Below, piece by piece: positions 32,533 to 43,169 of a stretch of 64,000 bases of DNA (positions within the stretch are counted from its first letter, which is position 1; every line of letters starts with the position of its first letter). The stretch is from NCBI RefSeq assembly GCF_019320115.1, contig NC_089584.1, positions 54,866,852 to 54,930,851 on the forward strand, written 5' to 3'. The notes beneath the pieces were generated by a model. That model was given only the letters and a program-made list of their open reading frames with translations, searched no databases and was not told where the DNA came from. Source of the stretch: Miscanthus floridulus. Its lineage: Eukaryota; Streptophyta; Magnoliopsida; Poales; Poaceae. A program made the translations under genes and the position numbers.

Positions 32533-33926
32533 TGAAGGGACCATGACGCCTAAGAGGGGGGGTGAATTAGGCAACTTAAAATTCTAACTCTAAACTATAG
32601 CCTCTTTTTCTACCCTTAGCAAAACCTATGCAAAAGATAAACTATCTAAATGTGCAACTACGGTTTTGCTAATGTGTTGCTATCTCTACTGCAAAAGGAG
32701 TAATGTAATCAATGTAAATGCGGAAGCTAAAGAGCAAGGTAGAGATATGTAAACTCCCATCGACGACTCCGGTATTTTTACCGAGGTATCGAGAAGCGCG
32801 CAAGCTTCCCCCTAGTACTCGTTGGAGCCCCTTGCAAGGAATCCCTCGCAAGGGCCAAGCTCCTAGTCGGGTAACTCCGTGGATAGACTCGGGCCTTCCC
32901 CATGCGCAAGTGGGTCTTCGACGTGCCTTCTGGCAAGCCTCTCCCGGATGCTCCCCACCATCTTCACTATCAAGCTTCCGGCCGAAACGCCATAGGCCTT
33001 GTTCCCTCTGGTACACGGTGATGGACACACCACAAACGCGGTTGGTGTGATCTCATAAGACTTCAAGCCCCTCTGATGTACAACAATGGTGCGTGCAAGC
33101 ATCGGGTAGCAAGAGGTATGCAAACCTCACTAAACAGTAGGCCTAAGCCTAGAGCAAGCGTATAAGCGGTGGTCTAATCAACCTAAGCACTTCACAAAGC
33201 ACCTACGCTAATCACCTAATGAAACACTAAGCACTATGCAAGTGGAGATCACTAAAATGGTGTATCAACACCCTTGGTATGTTTCCTCAGCTCCACACCC
33301 CTCAAATGGCTGGTTGGGGGTTGTATTTATAAGCCCCACTGAGAAAGTAGCCGTTGGGGATGAAATCCCGCTTTTCTGCTACTGACCGGACGTTGAACTC
33401 GTCCTGACTGGACGCGTCCAGTCATCCCGACCGTTGGAGCCACGAATCATCGATCGGACGCTACTAGCGTTCGGTCGCAGTTCCGCTGCTTTGGAACCTC
33501 TCTGTATTCGATTGGACACTGTTGTCCTGCATCCGGTCAGTTGCCACCAGTGTCTGGTCTAGAGTCCGGTCATTGCTGATGACGCCTGTCTGCCGAGCCT
33601 CTGGTCCAGCGTCTAGTCGCAGCTGCTAGCGTCCGGTCCAGCATCTGGTCGCTTCTACGAGCTCATTTCTTCATGATCTTGCATATGGATTGGTTCCTAT
33701 CTTCATGCTTGGACTTTGCTTGATATCTTGGGTCTTCTCTTTTGCTCCTAAGGTCTTGCTTATGGTGTTGATCATTGGATCATCACGTCGCCTTCATCCA
33801 AGTCAAGTCTTGCACCCTATTGAACTACAAAACAAACACTTGCAAATTCATTAGTCCAATTTGGTTGTGTTAGTCATTAAACACCAAAATCCAAAGTAAA
33901 TGGGCCAAGGGTCCATTTTCCTTATT
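32533..33926 (-). repeat. 5' LTR of element D (right side)
   Basis: 1394 bp, the promoter-bearing LTR for the minus-strand element. The minus-strand TATA box TATAAATA is at 33324-33331. The GTCCGGTC cluster (33380-33660) is more eroded than in the left LTR, many sites now reading GTCTGGTC or GTCTAGTC. The last bases are CCTTATT, followed by the duplication GGAGT (33927-33931). Confidence 0.85.
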
Positions 33927-33931
33927 GGAGT

Positions 33932-35503
33932 CTCATTATTATTATCTGTTCTCTATTTCTTTTAGATATGTGTTTTGTCTCCACATGTTGTGCATAAAGG
34001 TATATAGGAAAACACATGTGGGGGAGACACACCGCAACAAGATGGAATTCGATCCTAAAAATTATGAAATTCAAAAAGCAATGGATCAAAAACCATGCTC
34101 GCCAAAGTTAGACCGAAATGAACCCAAGAGTGGGCCGCCCGACCTCCTACATGGGCCGGTTGGCCCAGCCTAGTTCCACCTCGCCTCGCGCTTCATCCAC
34201 GATCAGGTTTGAGCCCAATACACTCTATTTTCATGTTTTGCTTTTTGTTTCGAATCAAATTAAAGATCCTTTGATAAACAACTTTAAAAATGAGGAAAGA
34301 TTATTGCAGTCATGACTAAAGGACAGACTCATATAATACTTTTCCTAGAAGTAATGTTACTGTTGGGAACTTTTTTTAGGGACCCCATGTTACTTAAGTT
34401 GTTGAGGAATGAGATATAGTAGAATAATAAGAATTTGATTCTTGATGTCTCGTTATTGGAGAATTTTATTCCAAATAGTAAAATGAATAGCTACACCTCT
34501 CCTTTATGGTAAGCAATGTCCTACCAAAGCCATATATAGACTAGAGAAACCTTCTACATATATTACTTGTTATTGTGTTGAGTTTGGTGAAACCTTGTGA
34601 CCCTTGTTGAGAAATTTATCATGCTCTCAAGATCAAGATCGCGTACACTCCACATATACATGCTGCTCCTACACTGGGGGTACACAACAACATGTTTTCC
34701 ATCCACTCAAAAATGTTCTACTCGTATATTGGGAATAGACACAAAAAATATGATTGTTCGGATAAATGCTCCAAGTTCTTGTAAATGTCTCTCTTAAAAA
34801 GTTTCAATTGCAGAAAAAGAGGCACGGGCTATGCAAGAGTTTTTTAGAAAAAGAAAAAGTATTGGAAAAATGGACAAGTGTCTGAGATATCTAAAACAAT
34901 GGGTACTCAGATGCTAGCCTGATAAAAAAGGAGAAAGAAAAAAATGAATAAGATAGCCCATGTTTTCTTGCAAAGTATTTTCAAGTTTCAAACAAGAGGC
35001 ATGTTTCAATGAGCATAGTAGAATTAGGTTAGCCACCACATACTCATCCACACACATGCACATCTTGATCTAAGAGTATGACATTTTTCTCCTTGGATCC
35101 TTGTTTTGACTTTATAATATATGCAATGCAAGTATGATTTCATATTCATCCCTACTTGAGCTCCACATAAGCTTTTAGAAGTAGGTAAAAAGAAGGCAAG
35201 AACATCAATGCCTTGGTGAGGATCTAAAAATACCATATATATAGAGTGATTTGAGAGTACTATAAAAGGAGAAGGTAAGCTATGTTTTGTTTTGAAAAAT
35301 CTTAAATGTTTCTCCAATTGACTTGAATGAAGGAAGATGGTGATCTGTTTCAAGCTGTTCCATTCTTCAACCGCCCAAAGTTTCATGATAGACACTTTGA
35401 ATCCTGCAGTGCATGTGTGATTGGGAATGGTTTTATGTTGATAACTTGTCCTAAGGTTATGTCTTGACTAATCCATCCTTTTATCGAGGATGAGTAAAAG
35501 CCT
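33932..35503 (+). other. 3' UTR of element A
   Basis: Noncoding and AT-rich after about 34210. A purine tract (ATGTGGGGGAGACAC, about 34015) and a GGCC-rich stretch (34130-34170) related to the U3 motif sit near its start. From about 34340 it aligns with B's 3' UTR (10140-11290). Confidence 0.5.
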
Positions 35504-35517
35504 AAGTGTGGGGGAGT
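35504..35517 (+). other. Polypurine tract of element A
   Basis: AAGTGTGGGGGAGT directly before the 3' LTR start TATTGACGG. Typical for the Athila group. Confidence 0.75.
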
Positions 35518-35518
35518 T

Positions 35519-36749
35519 TATTGACGGTAGTTAACATTCATCATAAACCATCAATATAACTTGTATAAATGACTAAAATAGATCTCCAATGTAGACATAG
35601 GGGTTTAAACTAACAAATTCCATGAGTTTTGGTGAATCTGTGTTTCCAACAGGATTTAATCACAAAATCGCCAAGGAGGACCTATTTGTCAAAGGAAATT
35701 ATGGAATTTTGCCGCGTAAACAGTGTTTGAAGACTCTAGAAGACTCTAGGAGGCTCTCCACCAAAGCAGAGCTCATGCCCCTAACATGTGGGGCCAGCCG
35801 GCCCCACCTATAGGCTGGCCGGCCTATGGGTCCCACATGTCAGTCCCCCGTCGCTATGTTGGTTCTTCACTGCCATAAGGATTGCATCTCTGCCATTTAT
35901 TCAAGTTGATTTGATCCGAGGGCTCAGGATTGACGCTGCGGCCTATATATACCTACCTGGACCCCCTCCTCCAGGGCATTGGCATTTGATCCTAAGAGCC
36001 TCAGGGCCAGAAACCCTAATCCATATTTCCACCAGGATGAGAGCTAGCAATCAAGAGAAGATTAGTCCTCCATAGGATCTAGTCTTGTATTAGAGATAGA
36101 GAGATAGAGTGAGAGGGAAGAGCTTTGGAGGAGTCCCAGCCTGTCGGTGCTCTCTATACGGCTTGTACCCTGGCGGAATAAAGTTCTTCTTGAGCTTGCT
36201 TCTGAGATTTCTCTGGTAATCGACTTCTAATTCAAGTAAGCATCTTGTTCGTATTGTTCTTTAGGTTTGCGACTCTCTTTTGAGTACTTAAATCCTTGTA
36301 GCTCCTAGGCTAAAGTAGTATTCATAGTGTAAGCGTGGTGCTTAGACTCGGTTACTCGTGGATGTACCCTATTTTCCGGATTGGTGGTAGCTCATAAAGG
36401 TGACTCTTATAGCCTCGTTGAATCCTTTGTAGTCCACCTTACGTTAGTAGGCCTAGCAGGACTTTGTTACTATAGGAAACATACTCCGCCAATGTGTTCT
36501 CTAGTAATATACCTAGAATTGATCAATAGAAGACAAAGCTTACCGAAGTTAGAACTAGAAGACCTTAGCAGTCTCTTCTACGCTCCTGTTATCTAGCCTT
36601 GATTGTGAAATTGGTTAAGTTAGATTTGGTTATTCTCACACATGTTTCCTCAAGTTTGATATAAAATTGGGTACTCCCGGTGAAGTTCTACATCGGTATA
36701 ATATCCGTGCGCTTGCGGATTGCTCTATGTGCATTATTTTATACCAACA
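35519..36749 (+). repeat. 3' LTR of element A, complete
   Basis: 1231 bp from TATTGACGG to TACCAACA, followed by GTCCT (36750-36754). TATA box TATATATA at 35944-35951; U3 foldback at 35784-35840. It shows what the truncated 5' LTR (4695-5738) lacks: the last 185 bases, including GCGCTTGCGGATT. Confidence 0.85.
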
Positions 36750-36754
36750 GTCCT

Positions 36755-38004
36755 CTTGCATTTTTTGCCCTAGCCATGTTGATTCATGAAACCTGCAAAA
36801 CTGCACAAAGATGGCTAGTCAAAAACTTACGAAATTTGATGTATACTTCCTATTAATTCACAATTCAATTGATGTACTTCAGCATTCGGGCAACAATGCA
36901 CCTATGTGAGTGTGATGGCTTCCAATTGAATTACAATGCACCAAACTTCAAATGACTTTAGCGGTACTTTTCAGCGAACGAACAATGTTTTCCTCTCACA
37001 ACAAATCACCATAAGCCGAATTTCAGCGAAATGAACTAGGCCCCTAAACCAGGAACATTGCAATTAATTCTTACGAGAGATAGCGAGGAGGCCCGGGCGC
37101 CTTTAGATTGAATGACTACGAGGTCAGCGCCTTAGGCTTCCGAGGTAGGTAGCGGCGCGAGATACGGACTACGGTGGCATGGCAGAAGGAACCGGTGGTG
37201 CGGGAGCAGCCGATAGGCATTCCAGCGGGAAGAGCAAAGGCCGCCATAGGCGCACGGGCGGGCCGCATGACGATTTTGGCACCATGCAGGTTGGATATCT
37301 GGATGGGGGCGGCGTAGGTTTTCCTTTCTTTGGGCAGCAGGCGGCGGCGGACGCCCTGAGTGTCAGGACCAAACGGCCGGCGTTAGGTTTGGGATATTTA
37401 ACTATTTGCCATCCTTTACGGATGGCACCCCTCTATTTGTTAGTTTTACATGGGCACCTACATAATTACCACACAAAACATTAAACCTACTACATATTTG
37501 CCATTTTCGCTGACGTGGCACGCCATGTGTGTATGCCAGCGTGGCTGTGAGCCCTGGAACCCCTACAAAAGATGCGAACTAACCAATTTACCCCTACTAC
37601 CTTTCTCAGTCAACTTGCTGACGTGTGGGCCCCATATGTTAGATTCTCCTTACGGACATCCTGGATTCAATACATAATGATGGACGGCTTAGATTCCAAA
37701 CACCAAAAAATAGAAGACCATAACATATGCCAGTGTCACGAGCATCAACCATCACAAAACTGCTCCGATTGAAAATCACTTTGATTTGATGTGAAATGAT
37801 AGGGAACGTTGGGGCAACGCTTCAGGAACCACAACCGGCGTGGCCTTGCCATCGGTCACCTCGGGAACCCAACAACGTTGTTTTGGGCTACGCCATCGAG
37901 ATGGCGTCCAACGTCCAAGATCAAGTGGCACAGTGCACTAAGTGGTCGGATGATAGTCTTTAAATAACTAGGAAGCAAATCCGTGTCACCGCCGGCGATG
38001 AGCA
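36755..38004. other. Right flank of element A, mostly noncoding
   Basis: The first bases continue the host sequence interrupted at 4694. 37085-37390 is GC-rich and open on both strands (plus 37179-37484), perhaps a remnant of a 5' exon, with no recognised domain. 37380-37800 is AT-rich. 37663-37755 contains two strings (CTGGATTCAATACA and CGAGCATCAACCATCAC) that recur together at 40334-40385. Confidence 0.4.
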
Positions 38005-38444
38005 ATGGCAAGGTATAGCACCAGCGAGTCATCTAGCGACTCGTCCAGCAATGAGTCTGGGACTTGGCAAATCACCACAGCGCCAGCGAGGAGGAGGAGG
38101 AGGTGGCTGAGGCGCCAGCAGTCGCCGTCAAGAAGGAGGACAGTAGCGACATCGATGGTGGGAACGTTGATAACTTTCCTGCCGTTCTGCTTCCATCGGG
38201 CTTCAAGGAGGAGCCGGAGGGCAGTGATCGCAACGGTGGGAATGTTGATCATGTCCCCACCGTTCTGTCGGGCTTCTCTCTGACGCCGCGCTACAAGAAG
38301 CCTAGGATCCCTCCATTCCCACCCGTCGAGATCGTGTCTAATGATGATGAGGAGGAGGAGGACGATGAGTCAAGCAAAGACACAGGGTCGGAGGCATCCT
38401 CCTCCTCTAGCAATGGCGGGGGCAGCGGCATCGAGCAAGACTAA
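38005..38444 (+). pseudogene. Acidic low-complexity protein, frameshifted
   Basis: ATG 38005 starts MARYSTSESSSDSSSNESG. Near 38085-38095 the frame must change by one base for the open acidic frame that runs to TAA/TAG at 38442-38444. That frame has an EEEEE tract, two related units (DGGNVDNFPAVL..GF and NGGNVDHVPTVL.GF), a Pro-rich link (PRIPPFPPVEIV) and an acidic tail (NDDEEEEDDE) ending in Ser/Gly. Such composition is typical of small nuclear-type plant proteins, but I do not recognise the family. The frameshift could be real or a sequence error. Confidence 0.45.
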
Positions 38445-38833
38445 GTCAATTTTAGGTGTAGTTAGTACTAGTAGTCTAGCCTAGTAGTACAACGGCAGGT
38501 GCATTGTAGTGCTTTTGAGGTGTCATTTTTGTGTATTTTGGAGTGCCCTCATCAGCATTCCCTATGTACCCATATAACATTAAAACTGAATCTAAGTATT
38601 CTACTATTACAGTGCTTCATTCTTGATTGTCTCACGGTCCTTCTTCCTCCCCTCAGAAGAGGGCACGCTAGAGAAATAAACCAATTTACAAACACAACAA
38701 AGATGGCACACTAGTTTAGCTGCAATAATGACAACATCCATCCTACACGAAATTAACAGGTCCATAGATAATCAAATAACATTGGTCCATTTGATCATGT
38801 CGTGACAGAGAGATACATCAAATGCAGCTTTAT
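38445..38833. other. Intergenic between convergent pseudogenes
   Basis: Noncoding. It holds the 3' ends of the acidic ORF (plus) and the F-box pseudogene (minus). No element recognised. Confidence 0.4.
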
Positions 38834-39945
38834 TCACTGCTTTGCTAATGACTCCAAGAACAAGAACAAGGGAACATAAGGAAGAAAGTAAGGCCTGCTC
38901 ATGAACCCTGATAGGACACTATATCTACCATACCAAAAGACACCGACAAGGATGGCATGAACTTTTATGCGGTCCATGTCATACGTGATGAATCTTCTTT
39001 CCACCCTAACAAAGAAAATCAAATTCCATTCTGGATGAACTGTAATCGCTGTGTAGTCCAACTCATGATCCACATAACCAAATTGAATATTAGTCTTTTC
39101 AAACATCTTCAGCGTGCTGACAGTATGCTTCAATATCCATTTATTAGTAGAATAGTCTTCATGGATCTAGATTGAAATTGGGACATATTATGACCACCAA
39201 CACCACCAACAATATATACATACAAGTGACCCTGAGCTTGATGGATGGAGGGTAGAGTACCACGCGGCCTAGGAATTTTCCTCCATGTCTTTCCCTCCAT
39301 ATCCACTACAAGTATCACAGAGTACCCCATAATGTGCAGAAAAACCGTTAAGAACCACACTTGCTGAACTTGAATGTATCACATCATCAATGTCCTAGCC
39401 CCATTCAGATTCCTTATAGGTCCATTTTGTAGTTTCACATGAGTAGATCTCCACACCTAGGCACTCAGTGTCCTCATGCACCACAAATTCAATCACATGG
39501 AAGTGCGAGGAGGCTGTCGGATCGAACCCCAATTGAGCCTGACTGATAGCACGGATGCTAGGTGGCAGTAGCCACAAATTCTTGGTTGCCGGATTGCAGA
39601 CGACATAACGGGATCCAGCACCAGCAGCCTCAACGCACGAGCATAGGACGAACCCATTGCCACAATCTAAGATAGCTACAATGTCCTTGGGAAGGGCAAG
39701 AAGGACAAGTCAGGGAATTCACTGGTGAAGCTAGTAAAGTTTCGCATGCCGTTCTCTCCGTCGTAAGAAGAAGCCAGCCACAGTCAGGGGCAGCACCTTA
39801 TGGTGCGGGAGATGAGGCTATTCCAGGAGCGACAGGACACATTTGCAGCAGAAGAAGGAGCGGGCAGGAGGCGACGGATGATCTCGAGAACGACAACCTC
39901 TGTGAGGCTGGCCAGTGCGTTCCTCCTCACTAGGGCCTCCTCCAT
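38834..39945 (-). pseudogene. F-box protein pseudogene
   Basis: From ATG 39945 the minus strand reads MEEALVRRNALASLTEVVVLEIIRRLL-, followed by CRSWNSLIS: an F-box (SKP1-binding) motif of about 45 residues. In shifting frames the associated domain follows: LPKDIVAILDCGNGFVLC, YVVCNPATKNLWLLPPS (about 39610-39550), LGFDPTASSHFHVIEFV, EIYSCETTKWTYKESEWG (stop 39395), then LKHTVSTLKMF, AITVHPEWNLIFFV and a C-terminus at 38834. The total length, near 370 residues, matches grass F-box proteins. At least four stops or frameshifts inactivate it. Functional members recruit substrates to SCF ubiquitin ligases. Confidence 0.72.
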
Positions 39946-40030
39946 TTCTTAGAGCATGGATCATCAGTGTGCAGCATGAGATGAGAGCTTCCCTTACAAA
40001 TAAGATCACTCAAGATCTTGTGATCTTTTT

Positions 40031-40123
40031 GGATCAATTCCACATGTGTTGGGGTGGATTGAAGTAAATCTTGAGCTAAAGTTTACAATCAATCCACCTC
40101 AATACATGTGGATTGAGATGAAT
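40031..40123. mobile_element. Foldback (MITE-like) element
   Basis: Arms around CCACATGTGTTGGGGTGGAT (from 40040) and its near complement ATCCACCTCAATACATGTGG (ending 40111) form a hairpin of about 28 bp per arm with a short loop, extendable outward to 40031 and 40123. It is just upstream of the F-box pseudogene (minus sense), where MITEs often sit. No TSD was fixed. Confidence 0.45.
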
Positions 40124-40400
40124 CTGACAACACAGCCAAACATGGCTTAAAGAGGAAAGAAATCCGACAAAGATCCATCACTGAAGTGCAAAGCATACCT
40201 TGCCTTTGGATCTAGCGGCAGTGCGACGTGAGGCGTGCACACAAATAGCGAGACAAGAACAATGGGTCGGCCACGCAGGAGGTGGCGGCGGCCGGATGGC
40301 CTTATTAGGGCTTCAGTCTAGATCAAGGGTCTGGATTCAATACACACTAATGGACAGCACAGATTTCGAGCATCAACCATCACCGTATGAACTTCCCGAT

Positions 40401-40742
40401 ACTGGCCTTGGGTCTGGGAACCACTCCTCTAGGGGAACAAACCTCAATGACTGAATCTTGCTAGCTCTGAGGCTCAACAACTTTGAAACTATGGGAACCG
40501 GCACCTGTTCCTCCTCCTCTTCTTCCCTTTCCCTCTCCTACCGTGACAAAGCTCCTTGACCAATGCCACTATGTTTTAAGTTGCGAGCCAGAGTGTCGGG
40601 GAACTGTATCAGCCATGCTATTGCACTTACTTTTCACAATTTGTTGCTGCTCTTATAGTTGCTCTTTGTGTCGTGGTGTAACTTTTCTTCTTGGGCTTCT
40701 TTTTAACCGACAACGAATTCACTTTTTCTACCTGGCATCTTG
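40401..40742 (-). pseudogene. Copy of the 5' end of the transposon-associated pseudogene
   Basis: Matches 4349-4689 apart from a handful of changes. The rest of that pseudogene is absent: to the left, the sequence is unrelated F-box flank. The fragment shows that the duplication break lies inside the pseudogene, not at an element end. Confidence 0.7.
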
Positions 40743-40747
40743 GTCCT

Positions 40748-41765
40748 TGTTGATGGTAGTTAACATTCATCATAAACCATCAATATAAATTGTATAAATG
40801 GCTAAAATGGATCACCAATGTAGACTTAGGGGTTTAAAGTAACAAATTCTATGAGTTTTGGTGAATATGTGTTTCTAGTAGGATTGAATCATAAAACCAC
40901 CATGGTGGACCTATTTGTCAAAGGAAATTACGGAATTCCACCACGTAAACAGCGTGGGAAGACTCTAGAAGACTCTAGGAGGCTCTCCACCAAAGCGAAG
41001 CCCGTGCCCCAGACATGTGGGGTCGGCCGGCCCCACCTGTAGGCCGGCCGGCCTATGGGCCCCACATGTTAGTCCCCCATCGCTATGTTGGTTCTTCCAC
41101 CGCCTTAAGGATTGCATCGCCGCCATTTATTTAAGTCGGTTAGATCCTGAGAGCTTAGAATTAACACTCTAGCCTATATATACCTACCTACGCACCCCCC
41201 CTCTAGGCATTGGCATTTCATCTTGAGAGCTTGAGGGCCGAAAACCCTAATCCATATTTTCACCAGGATCAGAGCTAGCAATCAAGAGAAGATTAGTCCT
41301 CCATAGGATCTAGTCTTGTATTAGAGATAGAGAGATAGAGTGAGAGAGAAGAGCTTTGGAGTAGTTCTGGCCTATCAGGTGCTCTCTCTACTGGCTTGTA
41401 CCCTAGTGGAATCAAGTTCTTCTTGAGCTTGCTTATGAGATTTCTATGGTAATCGACTTCTAATTCATGTAAGCATCTTATTCATATTATTCTTCAGGTT
41501 TGCGACTCTCTTTTGAGTACTTTCATCCTTATAGCTCTTGGGTTATAGTAGTATTTGTAGTGTAAGCATGGTGCTTAGACTCGGTTACTCATGGATGTAC
41601 CCTATTTTTCTGGATCGGTGGTAGCTCGTGAGGGTGACTCTTATAGCCTCATTGAATCCTTTGTAGTCCACCTCCCGTTAGTAGGCCTAGCAGGACTTTG
41701 TTACTATAGAAAACATACTCTGCTTGTGTTTTCTCTAGTAATATCCCCATAATTAAACAATAGAA
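40748..41765 (+). repeat. 5' LTR of element A, copy 2, truncated
   Basis: As 4695-5738, but with a deletion of some 30 bases just before B (between two AGAAGAC-like strings of copy 1). U3 foldback 41013-41069, TATA box 41175-41182. One-base insertions relative to copy 1 near 41375 and 41391. Confidence 0.75.
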
Positions 41766-42988
41766 CAATGGCGGTGTTTACCAATCAAATCCGACCGCCA
41801 ATTAAGACACAAAAGAGGAGAAATTAGCAAACTTAAACACATATGCATTCACTATTAACCAAGTTCCATATATATTTGGAGAACATTATTTTGCAGGTCA
41901 CAAACACAAATACATGGAATATTCAACAAAAGGTGCCTTCCAACGCTGGTTTGCGTAAAGGAACAATGGAGACAACAATCAAATCAATTCAGCTAGGGCA
42001 AAACACCACGGGGAAGTAATCATGGTCCTGCCCATAGCCTTCCATGCAAAGGCGATGGTGAGAGGACATGGTCAAGGGGCGACCGACCCCTAGGGGCTCC
42101 TAACCCCTTGCCGACGTTGCTCAGCCCCTCTTTCGATAGGCGGCGGCATGCTCCCATGCTGAGGCGGTGCAGCCTAGGGTTTCACGCAAAGAATAGCCAG
42201 AGCACCACCTTAGAGCCTTGTATAAATAGAGGGGTACCCCCATCTCTCAACACACCACCACAAGAGCAAGAGCAATCCTCACTTGAGTTAGAGCAACACT
42301 CCAAAGGGCTTAGGCCCTAGTAGCTAGCTAGAGTTGCAAGGGAGAGATGTGAGGAGAGTTCTAGGAAGAGCTAGGCTTGTCGGTGTCTCCCCACCTTGTA
42401 CCTCAACGGGTTTTCCTACCAAGTGAACATTCGTGATTCCTTTGGTATAAAGTCCTTGATAAGTTAATATTTACTCATACTTGTTTGTGGGATCGTCGTT
42501 CACCTTTGCGGTGAATGCTCGAGTAGAAGGGCCCTGATAGAGACGGATAACCCTTGTATACACACTAGAGTAGTAGTCGATAGCATAGACGTGGTATCTA
42601 GGCTAGAGGCTACCTTCGTTTGCTTTGTTCCCCATGGTTGAGGGGTAGGTGGCAAGGTGGTGATAGCCCTATCCATCCTTCATACTCCCCCACATCTGGG
42701 TTTGATGTAGAGCGAAGGCCAGTATCGCTTGGCAGACCAGGTGTAAGCCGGTGCCCTGAAGTAAGCATGTAGAAGTAGAGTTTATCTATCCATAGACCCT
42801 ATAACCATAGGAATCCATCTCAACCTTTACCAACTCTACCCTTGTGTTGTCCTTGGATGAACTAGCTAGAAGAGTACCACCGTTCCCTATGGAAAATACG
42901 ATACCATGGATACTTTCAGGGTGAAATGCTACAACGGTAATTCCGTGCGCTTGTGGATTATTTTTGTATACGTTCAGAAATACCAACA
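41766..42988 (+). repeat. 5' LTR of element B, copy 2
   Basis: Corresponds to 5739-6960; it ends TACCAACA at 42988. TATA box TATAAATA at 42221-42228. It lacks a short stretch near 42405 (the 'caatgaattcttatgcct' of copy 1) and has a 17-base insertion near 42090. Confidence 0.7.
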
Positions 42989-42996
42989 AGCATTTC

Positions 42997-43014
42997 TAGC
43001 ACCATTACCAGGGA
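42997..43014 (+). other. Primer binding site of element B, copy 2
   Basis: TAGCACCATTACCAGGGA, the tRNA-Asp type with one more G-to-A change than copy 1. Confidence 0.7.
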
Positions 43015-43169
43015 ACTGGTCATCAGTATTTTCTTTGAACCTAGTTCATCCTCGTATTTATATCTTTTCTTTTTATTAAAAAACACAAAAAAATATTTTC
43101 TTTCCTTTTTATCACCATAAAATCCACTCTTATCAAAAACCCTTCCGCTTCAAAGGAGGAGTTCCCTGA

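Larger units (their letters stand above)
27610..33926 (-). mobile_element. Element D: Copia/SIRE-like, gag only
   Basis: 6317 bp on the minus strand. LTRs of about 1.4 kb (27610-29017 and 32533-33926) start TGAAGGGACC on the plus strand and end CCTTACA or CCTTATT. The primer site (minus, 32518-32530) matches initiator tRNA-Met, and the purine tract (minus, 29018-29032) is AAAAAGGGGGAGAT. The 3.5-kb interior encodes only a gag-like protein (32453-30438); no protease, integrase or RT signature remains in 29033-30437. It would therefore depend on another element's enzymes. It lies in the region behind A's extra ORF. Confidence 0.85.
4695..36749 (+). mobile_element. Element A: Athila-like Ty3/gypsy composite
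   Basis: This outermost LTR retrotransposon is bounded by LTRs starting TATTGACGG (TGTTGATGG in copy 2) and ending ACCAACA, with GTCCT on both sides. What remains of A itself is: a truncated 5' LTR (4695-5738), the second half of reverse transcriptase (11311-11929), RNase H and integrase (24743-26420), an extra sense ORF (26855-27424), a 3' UTR broken by D (to 35503), a polypurine tract, and a complete 3' LTR (35519-36749). The lineage call rests on the long LTRs, the FMDD-type RT, the purine tract AAGTGTGGGGGAG, and the tRNA-Asp primer site of its sister element B. Its own primer site, gag and protease were lost in the deletion that fused B to A. Confidence 0.8.
4349..40400 (+). repeat. Direct duplication, copy 1 (36 kb)
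   Basis: The sequence from 4349 onwards reappears from 40401 in the same orientation, with an offset of 36052-36053 over most of its length. The repeated unit contains 340 bases of flanking pseudogene, all of element A with B, C and D inside it, and the right flank with the F-box pseudogene up to the junction. The only shared bases at the junction appear to be a short 'ac' plus the following 'tggccttggg', so no long homology mediates it. Whether it is biological or an assembly join is discussed in the findings. Confidence 0.85.

Noticed and set aside
36755..36800. Loss of A's right border
   Set aside because: The 3' LTR end ACCAACA and the GTCCT duplication are intact, so the border is complete.
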